Of a stretch of 64,000 bases of DNA, positions 1 to 8,561 are shown piece by piece. Position 1 is the first letter of the stretch. Each line of letters opens with the position of its first letter. The notes beneath the pieces were generated by a model that was not told the DNA's origin, ran no database searches, and saw only the letters and a list, made by a program, of their open reading frames with translations. This DNA comes from Mycoplasmopsis opalescens ATCC 27921 (GTDB lineage Bacteria > Bacillota_I > Bacilli_A > Mycoplasmatales > Metamycoplasmataceae). The position numbers and the translations under genes are program-made. The stretch covers positions 136,956 through 200,955 of the forward strand of contig NZ_KL544019.1 of the NCBI RefSeq assembly GCF_000712185.1, read 5' to 3'.

Positions 1-1539
1 ATTGGCAACTTTTTCTTTTTTAGGCGAATAGTAAGCTTGAATATTAGTGATAATATCTCATAATTCATAAGCCTGAATATCAGCTTTAGCTAATGTATCT
101 AAATACTTTGTTTTTTCATCAGATTCATTTAAGCCATTAACAAGTTTTAGAGCTTCTTCAACCAAAAAGTGTAATGAGAATGAATCATTAACCAATTTGA
201 TTAATGCATCTTTATTTTCTTCATTTAAATCTTTTAATTTTGCTTCAATCTCGCTTTTGTTTACTAGTTGCACATTGTGATTTAGCTTGTTTGATAAAAC
301 ACTTTGAATAATAGACACTAATTTATCTTTATCTTGTTTTGCTAAAAGCTCTATAACTTGCTGCTTTAAGCCAATTAAATCTTTAAAAGTTTTAGCTTCA
401 CGTAGTTTTGCCTTTAGTTCATCTTTTTGTTGAAGATCTTTAATTTCTACAATATAAAGAGAAATTTCATAGTTTAATAAATCTCTTAACTGCTCTGAAT
501 ATCGAGCTATATTTTCATAAGCTACTTCGTTTTTGGTTTCGATTAAAAGCTTTTCATTTTCTAATTCACTAGGTATATTTTCTAGTTTATTGGTCAATGA
601 TTTTTTAGTTTCAGCAATAATTAAACGACCTATTTCGGTTGCAACAATATTTTTAATTTCATTAATTGAATTTGAAATTTTAGCTTTAATTTGGTTAATG
701 TTTTCGCTTGTTGAATCTAAAATTTCTGCCTCAAAATCTCTTTTTACATTCTCATCTTTAAATCATTGAGCTAATATTAAAGTGTCTAGTTGATTTTTAA
801 TTAATTCTAATTCTTCTTTAGTTTGGGCATTTTTTACCCTTGCAATTAATTCGTCTTTAATATTTTGAGTTAAGCTCGATTCATTGATTCTTTGAATTAA
901 TGAAGCCTTTAATAATTCAAATGCATTTTGATCTTGTTCTTTGGCAAGCTGAATTAAAATATCTTGATTTAAACTATTTAAATCATCAAGATTTTTAATC
1001 TTATCATTTAATCTATTTTCAAATTCTGATTTTTTATCGCTATCCTTAACTAAAGCTATGTTATCTTTAACTTCTTTTTCTAAAGCAATACTTTTTTCAA
1101 CATCTTTAATTAATTTGTTTTTAGAATCAGCATCCTTTAAATTTTGAGATTCGTTTTTTAGGGCTTCTTTTAATGAGTTTGAACCTATTTTATCTATAGC
1201 TAAGTTGATTTTATCTTTTTCTGATTTTATTTTATTAGCTAAATCATTTAACAATTTATCTATAGCCTTTTTGTTATCAATAGAATATTGTTCAGTTTTT
1301 TTATCATTTAAAAAGCTATCTATTTGTTTTTTTGTCTCATTGTCGCTGTCTAAAAACTTTGATTCTTCTTTTAATTTTTCTCTTAAAGCTTCATATTCTT
1401 TAATTTTATTTTTTAAGTCCTGATCAGCTTCAGCATTTTTATTTCTTAATAAATAAATTAGTGTTGCAGCAGCAACAGACGATAAAGCTACTCCTGTTGC
1501 AAGTGCGGCAAATCTTTTTTTACTTGGATCTACAGCCAT
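1..1539 (-). CDS. Large helical membrane-anchored surface protein, C-terminus beyond window
   Basis: At least 513 codons are open to the left edge; two in-frame TGA codons (763-765 and 58-60) are read as Trp, joining what would otherwise look like separate ORFs. I chose the ATG at 1539 (MAVDPSKKRF) because AAAGGTGAT lies just upstream; a TTG at 1554 is less likely. Residues about 8-30 form one hydrophobic segment (ATGVALSSVAAATLIYLL) with no lipobox, so the protein is probably anchored by an uncleaved signal. The rest is Lys/Glu/Asn-rich and predicted helical, with a recurring pattern of the type LxxKLxxAKTxxDLxxLKxxV that resembles three-helix surface modules (GA/FIVAR-like). That comparison is inference. 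No enzyme motif is seen. A role in adhesion or host-protein binding is plausible but unproven. Confidence 0.75.
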
Positions 1540-1921
1540 GATATCACCTTTCAATTTTCTTTATATAACCTTCATTTTAACAAAATAATCTTATTTTTTT
1601 ACTATATTGATGTCGTGATAACATATTATTTTAATATTTATTAATTAAAATATAAAATCATACAAATAAATTATTAAATGTATTAAGGTAAAAATATTTA
1701 ATAATTTATGATTAAAAATAAAGCTAATTCAAGACAAAATAAAACAAATTTATTTAGATTTATTAAATATTTCATTGATCGAGTTGCATTTTTTTAACAT
1801 TTTTATTTTCTAAAAAAATTATTTATTTTTTTGCTTAAATAGCCATGCTACAGGGCTTTTAGAAACAAAACAAAATATTTTAATAAAAACTCATAATGTC
1901 TTAAATAACATTATGAGTAAA
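1540..1921. other. Intergenic region, AT-rich, no gene
   Basis: This gap lies downstream of the Fic gene and upstream of the left-edge surface protein, both on the minus strand. It contains a terminator hairpin (1890-1917) and a weak member of the palindromic element family (1834-1862: CTTAAATAGCC, ATGCTACA, GGGCTTTTAG). The remainder is AT-rich sequence with no ORF I can support. A promoter for the surface protein must lie here, but no candidate -10 stands out clearly from the AT background. Confidence 0.6.
1890..1917 (-). terminator. Rho-independent terminator of the Fic gene
   Basis: There is a perfect 10-bp stem, CTCATAATGT/ACATTATGAG, with an 8-nt loop. On the minus strand it is followed by TTTTTATTAAAA. 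It starts 5 nt after the Fic stop codon. Confidence 0.75.
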
Positions 1922-2989
1922 TTATTTTTCTTGCTCTGCTAAAACATACTTAGTGGCGCGCCCATTGCCAGAAATTGCAATTTTTTTATTTGATAATAAT
2001 TCATGCAAAGCTCTTTCAATTGTCCTCTGTGAAATATCTGCAAAAAACATTTGTAAGTCTTTTTTAGCTACTGGTTTTATTGATTGTTTAATTGCCAATA
2101 AAATTTTTTCGGTGACAGAATATTTTTGTTTGGCTAAATGCTTAAATCTATTTTCACATTCCTTGTAAGCTTGATTTATTACCATTAGCATATACTTGAT
2201 AAAAGGCAAATAATTATTTTTGTTATCTTGTCAATCTTTAGCGGTCATTTCTAAAGATGTATAAAAGAAAATTTTTGATTTTTCCTGCTCAATAATTCTT
2301 TCAACTGGGACATATCTAGTAGCATTAAAGTCTGCTTTTAAAAACATATATTGCATTATTAAGCGTGTAACTTGTGGATTAATTTCGCCAAAAGGATTAA
2401 AACAATAAAGATCAGCAGTAACCATAGGAATTAATAATAGAGGCATGACATTAGCTTGATAAGCTCGGTTATATCCTTCAATTAGCCTATCTAAATATTT
2501 TTCAGCATCAGCAGCACTAATTCTTTCACTTAATAAGCTTTTATTTTTAGGCTCAATATTACATTTGATACGTCAATTAGCATTTCTGTGGCCAGGAGAA
2601 TTATTTTCATTTTTAGTATATAAATAAACTTGGTCATATAAGTCAAAAACAAAATCCTTAGTTAATTCGTCTTTTTGATATTGTTCATAAATTTTTTCAA
2701 GAGCATATTTATAACCTTGTATTAGCTGTTCTTGTTTATTTTTAGGTAATGCATTATCATTAGTTAATTCTTGTAAACGCGAATCATTTGTGTAAACACC
2801 TTCAATTCCATTTGAACTTTTAGTTAATAATATCTTGCCTTGTTCACACATTTTTTCTAATTCTGCTTCTTGGCCTTCACCTCATAAATCAATTCGGCCT
2901 TTAGATTCATAAATTTCACTAATTAAAGCGGTAATACTTTCAGGTAATTTTAAGCTTTTTATTTTTTTCAAATAGTTAAACTTCCTCAT
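1922..2989 (-). CDS. Fic-family protein with degenerate catalytic motif and C-terminal winged helix
   Basis: The 355-aa product has Fic (AMP-transferase family) architecture. Near residues 59-64 it carries SNGIEG, matching the inhibitory (S/T)xxxE(G/N) motif of Fic proteins with an N-terminal inhibitory helix. The Fic core motif HPFx(D/E)GNGRxxR is replaced by NPFGEINPQVTR (residues 198-209): the catalytic His is Asn and both glycines and the first Arg are lost, although the final Arg remains. The C-terminus (ISQRTIERALHEL, then SGNGRATKYVL) looks like the winged-helix domain often fused to Fic. ATG at 2989 follows AAGGGATAAT. In-frame TGA (for example 2231-2233) is Trp. The gene lies beside a restriction-modification pair. 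AMPylation activity is doubtful; a regulatory or pseudoenzyme role is inference. Confidence 0.8.
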
Positions 2990-3007
2990 TATTATCCCTT
3001 TATACCT

Positions 3008-3013
3008 ATTATA
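3008..3013 (-). promoter_or_regulatory. -10 box (TATAAT) of the Fic gene
   Basis: A perfect TATAAT on the minus strand lies 18 nt upstream of the Fic ATG, with AAGGGA between them. The predicted leader is about 11-13 nt. Confidence 0.55.
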
Positions 3014-3065
3014 CTATATTTTGGAGCCTAATTCATTATTCAAATATAAAGTGTTCTTTTGTTTC

Positions 3066-3090
3066 GAATACCAAACAAAATGAACCCCTT
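3066..3090 (+). repeat. Left arm of a 25-bp inverted repeat
   Basis: GAATACCAAACAAAATGAAC plus CCCTT matches the reverse complement of 3970-3994 at 23 of 25 positions (differences at positions 8 and 22). Immediately inside it is a perfect hairpin, CCTTAGTT/AACTAAGG (3087-3109). The two arms enclose 929 bp containing one damaged ORF. They could be terminal repeats of a mobile unit, or operators in front of the flanking genes. Confidence 0.75.
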
Positions 3091-3123
3091 AGTTAGAATT
3101 CAACTAAGGAATACAATTTTGGT

Positions 3124-3749
3124 ATGGAAAATCAGAGATATGCAACAAAAAAATGATTTAATTTACAGACAAATTACAAGGCATAGCAATTGAACAAATA
3201 AACAAAAACAAAGAAATTATTATCAAATTCATCAATTCTTCGTGCAAAACAAAAGAAAAAATAAGTGTTTTTCGTTCAGTAAATCAACAATATAATGAAC
3301 AATTTTTCGATTTACCAGTGTATAGAAATGTAAATAATAATTCTGTCTTTTATGAAGGCTCTTGATTTGCCCCTTTCGACAAAAACAATCAACCCATAGC
3401 AAATAACAAAGAACGAGATTTGAAATTTTTCATCGGAACAGATAAAAAGTTTTACTTTAGAAACGATACTCAAAGGTTTAAAGCTTTAAAAATTGAAGAC
3501 AAGAATGAACTTTTTGTGAATGATTATCTCAAACGCAAACATCTAATCCCAATTCCTGAAGCAATCAAGTTAGCCAAACTTAACGCAACAGGTTACACGT
3601 TCAACACATATCTAAGCAAAAAAATTGAATTAATCTATAAAATCAGCAATAAAGAAATAGTAAGCGACGAAGAAAAAATCCTAATTAAAGAAATTTTTGA
3701 AACATTGCAAGAAACACAAAAATACTTATCAAACATTCTTAATTTTTAA
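3124..3749 (+). pseudogene. Unknown ORF inside the inverted-repeat unit, apparently frameshifted near its start
   Basis: ATG at 3124 opens MENQRYATKKWFNLQT and ends at TAG 3184. The -1 frame is open from 3162 (just after a TAA) to TAA 3747-3749 and reads on as an ordinary Lys/Asn-rich protein of about 195 aa, with TGA read as Trp near 3364. The two frames overlap for about 23 nt, so the gene is either frameshifted or uses recoding; the A7 run at 3147-3153 is close by. No transposase DDE/DEDD or recombinase motif is visible, and I do not recognise the family. Its C-terminal part contains a helical segment with KNELFVNDYLKRKHLIPIPE. A start at a later TTG (3420) would give only 109 aa. Confidence 0.45.
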
Positions 3750-3969
3750 AAGTTTTCTTGCTTCTTCTTTTTCAGAAGAAGAAATTTTGCTTCTTTTGTT
3801 TGCAAAAGAAAAACAAAACAAGAACATTGAAACCTGTTTAATGTTCTTGTTTGCATCGAAACGTTGGTTGGGACAAAAAAACTATCAAATATTGGTATTA
3901 AAAAACAAAATTTTGTTGCTTACTTTTAACAAACATGATATAACACTACAATTAATTTAACCTAATCTC
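3750..3969. other. Hairpin-rich segment downstream of the unit's ORF
   Basis: This segment holds several consecutive stems: CTTCTTCT near AGAAGAAG (about 3759-3783), GCTTCTTTTG near CAAAAGAA (about 3789-3811), and AACAAGAACATT/AATGTTCTTGTT (about 3818-3850). An overlapping small ORF (3697-3960) has low complexity and is not supported. The stems may act as terminators for the preceding ORF. Confidence 0.45.
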
Positions 3970-3994
3970 AAGAGGTTCATTTTGTTCGGTATTC
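3970..3994 (-). repeat. Right arm of the 25-bp inverted repeat
   Basis: On the minus strand this reads GAATACCGAACAAAATGAAC then CTCTT, matching 3066-3090 at 23 of 25 positions. It lies about 46 bp upstream of the -10 of the HNH endonuclease gene. Confidence 0.75.
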
Positions 3995-4044
3995 AAACAT
4001 TCCAAAACTAATTGAAATTTTTGATATATTCAGTCTCGATATAA

Positions 4045-4050
4045 TATAAT
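4045..4050 (+). promoter_or_regulatory. -10 box (TATAAT) directly before the HNH gene; leaderless start likely
   Basis: The sequence ATATAATATAAT contains two overlapping TATAAT boxes (4040-4045 and 4045-4050). The ATG follows at 4058 with no Shine-Dalgarno sequence between. Transcription would begin at or within a few nt of the start codon. Confidence 0.5.
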
Positions 4051-4057
4051 AATTAAT

Positions 4058-5065
4058 ATGAAACAAACAAAGAACTATGAAGTGTATATGTCACTTTTAA
4101 ATGATAGACTAGTGTCCAATGAAGAGTTTTATAATTCCAAATTTTGAACTCAAATCAAACAACATTATCCTAATTTTAAATTGAACGACAACGTTTTTCG
4201 CGCCAACATTACTTCTATGTGTCTTGAAAGTGTTCCTGAACAGATTAGGATTAGAAAAGATGCTTTTTTAAAGAAAGCTTATTTACATCTTGATGCATTT
4301 TTATTTGTTTCTTTTAAGGACCTAGAAGATAAAAATATATACCACTTCATAATCTCGTCAAAATGATTTGAGAAATATGACAAGAAAATTGATGTTTCAA
4401 ATAGTTTTATAAATTTTAAGTACAATGATTTAGTAACATACTCACGAAGTGTTGGTTATCACTATAAAAGATTAAAGAACGACAGAACAAAATATATTTT
4501 TTTAATAGTTAAGGATAATGACTTTGAGATTTCTAAATTTAATGAATATTATGAACTTTCTTTAAATTCTAATAAAAATCCTAGTTGGTCAATAATGTCT
4601 AATCATTCAAATGACCCTCAAATCCCAAATATAATTAAAAAACAGCTATATGAATTAAGCAATTATTCTTGCATTATTCACAAACAAAATCAGTTGGCTT
4701 GTAGAACGAAAATTGATTGACAAGCAACAAAGAAGGCATTAATTGGTACTAATTTGAATGTTCCATTAGATTTTCATCATTTCATTCCCCGAAGTGTATT
4801 TAAACAGAATTTTATTAAAAACGAGAATGAAGATGAACTCAATTGAGATAGTGTTCATTCAATTCAAAACATTATCCCTCTATGCCAAATTTGTCATCAG
4901 AGCATTCACAACAAAGATAAAACCCTTGTATTAGAAACATTTAATAATATTATTAACGCATTGAATAATGAACATATATTAAATGAATTTATGCTTTATT
5001 TATCAAATACAAATATATTCAAAACAATCGAAGACCTAAAAAATTATTATGTTAGAAAGGACTAA
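4058..5065 (+). CDS. HNH-family endonuclease, probable restriction subunit
   Basis: The 335-aa protein has a clear HNH nuclease fold in its C-terminal third: LDFHHFIPRSVFKQNF near residues 235-250, then NIIPLCQICHQSIHNK near 271-286. This gives the pattern HH...N...H expected of the beta-beta-alpha metal nuclease, with a CxxC that may bind Zn. The N-terminal two thirds are not recognised and probably specify DNA recognition. The stop is followed 1 nt later by the ATG of a cytosine methyltransferase, so this is most likely the REase of a type II restriction-modification pair. Several TGA codons are read as Trp. The promoter abuts the ATG. The recognition site cannot be read from sequence. Confidence 0.8.
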
Positions 5066-5066
5066 A

Positions 5067-6065
5067 ATGTGTAAAAAATTAGTAGTTTGAGACTTATTTG
5101 GCGGAGGACAAAATAGTGTTTACAACACAATAACTGAATACAATTTAGAAGAGTTTTTTGATGTTTATACCTTTGATGTCACTGAACCAACTAGAGAAAA
5201 ACACATTAAAATAGACCTTTCGCAAGCAAACATCACTCAATTAATGTCAAAGTATCCTAAACCTGATATTATTTTAGCCTCGCCACTATGTCAATCCTTT
5301 TCATGTGTTTTAAATATGAAAGGCGGTGGTACATGTTTTTGGAAGTATGCTGATGAAACTCGTAGTAAATTAATAGAGCGTTCAGTTGAAGAGTTTGAAA
5401 GTCTAAAAGGTGGTTTTACAAAGAATTTAAAAGCAGATGTGCAACTATTTATTAAACGTTTAGGTCAAAGATGTATTGATAACACTATTGAGTTAATTAA
5501 TAATTACCAACCTAAATATTGATATATTGAAAACCCTAAGCACTCTTTAATGTGAAAGTATATTAAATATAATCGAAATGATTTCTATAATGCTTCGTTA
5601 TTTCTTAATGAAGCATCACTAGGCAAATATGGATTTTTAACAACTAAACCAACAATTTTTCTTTCAAATATTAATATCAAACTTGAAAAGGGTAAAATTG
5701 AGCCTCCATATTATGTTGATGTGATCGATAACAAGAAATATTATGTCTTAAAGGATAATCCTCAAACTCGAGTTGATTATTCACTAGATAGTAGAATGCT
5801 TGGTTTAGCATCAATTAAAAAAATGATAAAAGCACGAAATGCTAAATCTGGGATGGGTGCTATGGACTTTGTTATGCGGAGTCAAGCTGCATACACTCTA
5901 AAGAATAAAATGGTTAATGAACAACTTTCAGAAGCTGGTCCCGCAAGTGCTATTCCCCATAAATTAATTTATGCGATATTGCAAGCATTTCTTGATGAAT
6001 ACAACAAGACAAATACACCACTTTCTCAAAGTTTTGTTGGTGTTTCTAAAACTGTTGCTAAGTAA
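5067..6065 (+). CDS. DNA (cytosine-5) methyltransferase, partner of the HNH nuclease
   Basis: The 332-aa product starts MCKKLVVWDLFGGGQNS, the SAM-binding motif I (DLFxGxG). Motif IV is SPLCQSFS, with the catalytic Cys of the P(L)CQSF loop. YIENPKHS stands where C5 methylases have ENV. PASAIPHKL near the C-terminus corresponds to motif X (GNxIP). AAAGGA at 5056-5061, inside the end of the HNH gene, serves as the ribosome site, so the pair is translationally linked. ENP instead of ENV and the rather short target-recognition region are variations seen in phage-like enzymes (inference). It would protect host DNA from the neighbouring nuclease. Confidence 0.85.
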
Positions 6066-6104
6066 ATTGTGTGCATTTTAACCTCATGTTTATTTTTTGA
6101 ACGT

Positions 6105-6135
6105 ATTACACAAATATCTGTGTAATGGGTTTTTT
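6105..6135 (+). terminator. Terminator of the restriction-modification operon
   Basis: A perfect stem ATTACACA/TGTGTAAT with a 6-nt loop is followed by GGGTTTTTTGC. It lies 40 nt after the methyltransferase stop. Confidence 0.75.
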
Positions 6136-6305
6136 GCTATATACAATTTTTTACAATTTCTGAAAATTCTTTATACGTTTCTTTGTTGCTTTATTAATAG
6201 TGGGGGCAATAAATCTTTCTTCAATTATTTTTCCATTTCTTAATAAAGCAATAAATATGTGTACAACCAAATCTTTAAATATTAAAAATGTTATGTAATA
6301 AATTA

Positions 6306-6351
6306 AAAAAAGCGATTTTTGCGTATAAAATAGCGCAAATTTCGCTTTTTT
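6306..6351. terminator. Strong bidirectional hairpin
   Basis: The arms are 18 nt long: AAAAAAGCGATTTTTGCG and CGCAAATTTCGCTTTTTT, paired with two mismatches around a 10-nt loop. The A6 and T6 ends make it terminator-like on either strand, although no intact gene ends here. It could be a relic of a lost minus-strand gene or a barrier for the following lipoprotein promoter. Confidence 0.55.
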
Positions 6352-6467
6352 AGTTTAAACTCCGAAGCTCAGGAAATATATAAAGTATTCTTTTGTTATC
6401 GTAACTGCTGTATAGGTTGATAAATAAAAAAAAGAAAATAAATTTGGCTCAAAGTTATGTTTTTTTG

Positions 6468-6482
6468 AAAAAAAAAAAAAAA
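6468..6482 (+). repeat. A15 homopolymer upstream of a lipoprotein promoter
   Basis: Fifteen consecutive A residues lie 45 bp upstream of the lipoprotein -10 (TATAAT at 6528-6533) and 77 bp before its ATG. Runs of this length are prone to slippage in mycoplasmas. Confidence 0.7.
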
Positions 6483-6527
6483 TGAAGCTAAAAAATCTTA
6501 AATATTAAAAATATTTTACTGGTAACA

Positions 6528-6533
6528 TATAAT
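6528..6533 (+). promoter_or_regulatory. -10 box of the lipoprotein at 6560
   Basis: TATAAT is followed by AAAGGATAATT and the ATG. The spacing predicts a leader of about 20 nt that includes the ribosome site. Confidence 0.5.
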
Positions 6534-6559
6534 CACAAAACACCAAAGAAAGGATAATT

Positions 6560-8017
6560 ATGAAAAAGAAACTAATATTAACAACAACTTCTTTAATAGC
6601 AGTAGCACCTGCTGCTATAGTTGTAAGTTGCACAAATAAAAAGAATTTCAATGTTTCACAAGCGGATATTGAAAAAGATAAAGCTATTACAGAGAAAATT
6701 GCTCAATTATATTGAGTATATGAAGGTAATATCGCACAAGCTGGATTAACGGTAAGTAATACAGATTATCAAACACTAAAAAATAACATTTTATCAAACC
6801 AATACACTGAAGAAAATAAGCGAAAAGTTAATGAGGCTATTCAAAAACATCAAGAGCAATATGTAGCTTTTTCTACAAATATCGCTGAAATTAATCAAAA
6901 AAGAGGTGAATATTTAAACAATAGATGATTAGATAAAGACGAAAGAATAAAAACTATTTCTAAAAATTTACAAACTGTTGTAACAAAAATTAAAAATTTG
7001 GCAAATGTTACAAATAATAAAAATTTAATTGAACGATCTATTGAATCATTTAATGGTCTAATTGAAAATTATTTTGGTGATGGTATCTTCGAATTTGTTC
7101 TTAGATTAGTGGTTGAAAATGAAGAAGGTTTTAAAAAATACAATGAAATTGTTGCTAATCTAGAAAAAATAACCACAGTTGCAGCTAATATTGATATCAA
7201 AAAAGAAACCATTGAACAAATTAGTGATAAATTTCAAAAAATGACCGAAAAAATAAAAGAAAAAAATGGCGTTTATAAAGTTGCTAAAGACGAAAAGCTA
7301 GACAAACAACTAAATCAAATTTCAGAAAAAATAATTCAAATAACTAAAAAAATCGATATGCACGAAAACGCTGGCTTTAAGCTTGAAAATCACAAAGACA
7401 TTTTAGATAAAAGTATTCTTTATGGTCTTACCGCAGCTAAAATGTTAGCCGCTAATGATGCCAACTTTAAAATCGTAACTGATTCCATTGTTAAATTATT
7501 AGATATCGCTGATAAAGTATTTGAAAAAGCAAAATTAAAAGATTTATTTTGACAAATTTTGTTATTTTTTACTTGAGGTAATGTTGGTAATGCTAATAGT
7601 TGAAATCATGGTGAACAAATTTTAGAGCTTGTAAAATTATTGCCAAATAAAAATGTAGAAACATGAAAAACTAAAATCAGTGGTAAGAGCAACTTTGAAT
7701 TATATAAATATAGCTTAGAAATCTCTAATTTAATTCATGCCGATATTACAAATATGCTTAAAAATCACTCAGAAATAAAACTTGGTAAAATTGATGTTAA
7801 ATCAGCTATTGACTTTTATCTACAAACATATCAATTAAGCTTGGCTACTTATATTGATTCGTTCGAAAAATACAAAGAAAAAGTTATAAACCTTAAAGCA
7901 TTTATTAATGAATCTCTTATATTAGAAAAAGAATACAAAACAAAAAGTGTTGGCTTAAACGAAGAGCAACAAGACGCATTAGCTAATCAATTATTGGAAA
8001 AACTAAAAAAATATTAA
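6560..8017 (+). CDS. Surface lipoprotein, helical, unknown function
   Basis: The 485-aa protein starts MKKKLILTTTSLIAVAPAA and ends its signal at VVSC, a mycoplasma lipobox with Cys near residue 23, so it should be lipidated and exposed on the cell surface. AAAGGATAATT precedes the ATG. The mature part is Lys/Glu/Ile/Asn-rich and predicted all-helical, with a hydrophobic patch near residues 330-345 (WQILLFFTWGNVGN). TGA is read as Trp several times. I do not recognise the family and no enzymatic motif is visible. The upstream A15 run raises the possibility of switchable expression. It follows the restriction-modification pair but has its own promoter and a terminator. Confidence 0.8.
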
Positions 8018-8149
8018 TTAATGTCTAAAAAATCAAATCACAGTTAATATTTCTATAATGTAGCAAATTTTGTGTAAATTTATCTCTGTCTTACTTTTAA
8101 GTAAGATATTTGAGAATAGCAAAAACACAAATCCAAATTTACTATACAA

Positions 8150-8211
8150 AAATAACCAAATAACAATGCAAAAGCGGAGAATTTAATCTCCTAAATGTTA
8201 TTTGGTTATTT
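8150..8211. terminator. Long terminator after the lipoprotein
   Basis: A perfect 16-bp outer stem, AAATAACCAAATAACA/TGTTATTTGGTTATTT, encloses an inner GGAGA/TCTCC hairpin. It is followed by TTAAATTTTT. Confidence 0.75.
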
Positions 8212-8499
8212 TAAATTTTTCTTATTCTTCTTCGAAAATTATTTGCATTTGGTTGTGAATAACCCCTCAGTTAGGAACAAATTTCTCTCAGGTACCGTAG
8301 ATAATTTTGTGTGATTGGATTCATTAATTTAATTATGTTGTTTTTGTTTTAGTTATATTTGTTATAACACTAATTATTATATTAATCATAAAAAATGCAA
8401 AATAACCCAAAATATGAAATAAATTTGCATTTTTTACTTTTTTTGTGTATTATTAGTTTACTTAAATATTAAACAATATATGTACATTTGCATCGGATA

Positions 8500-8505
8500 T
8501 ATAAT
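8500..8505 (+). promoter_or_regulatory. -10 box of the surface protein at 8562
   Basis: TATAAT lies 56 nt upstream of the ATG. TAGGAGAAAAT serves as the ribosome site. Confidence 0.45.
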
Positions 8506-8561
8506 GTGCAAACTTACACAGTTTATACATATATGAATACATATATTAATTAGGAGAAAAT

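Larger units (their letters stand above)
6066..6559. other. Intergenic region with two hairpins, a possible gene remnant and an A15 tract
   Basis: The region holds the methylase terminator (6105-6135), a second strong hairpin (6306-6351), an A15 tract (6468-6482) and the promoter of the next lipoprotein. Between the hairpins, the minus strand (about 6150-6300) can be read as a short open fragment ending FKDLVVHIFIALLRNGKI and so on, with a TAA stop near 6154 and no start codon. It may be the tail of a lost gene. Confidence 0.5.
8018..8561. other. Intergenic region with terminator and a possible remnant on the minus strand
   Basis: The region holds a long terminator (8150-8211) and the promoter of the surface protein at 8562 (TATAAT at 8500-8505). 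On the minus strand, 8222 to about 8325 can be read, with TGA as Trp, as a 30-odd-residue C-terminal fragment (IIYGTWERFVPNWGVIHNQ, then a short acidic end and TAA) with no start codon. This may be a relic of a lost gene. I see nothing else. Confidence 0.5.

Noticed and set aside
533-769. Plus-strand ORF over the left-edge surface protein
   Set aside because: It is an antisense shadow of a continuous minus-strand gene once TGA is read as Trp.
3697-3960. Plus-strand ORF of 87 codons in the hairpin-rich segment
   Set aside because: Low complexity, overlapping three stem-loops and the end of another ORF, with no ribosome site.
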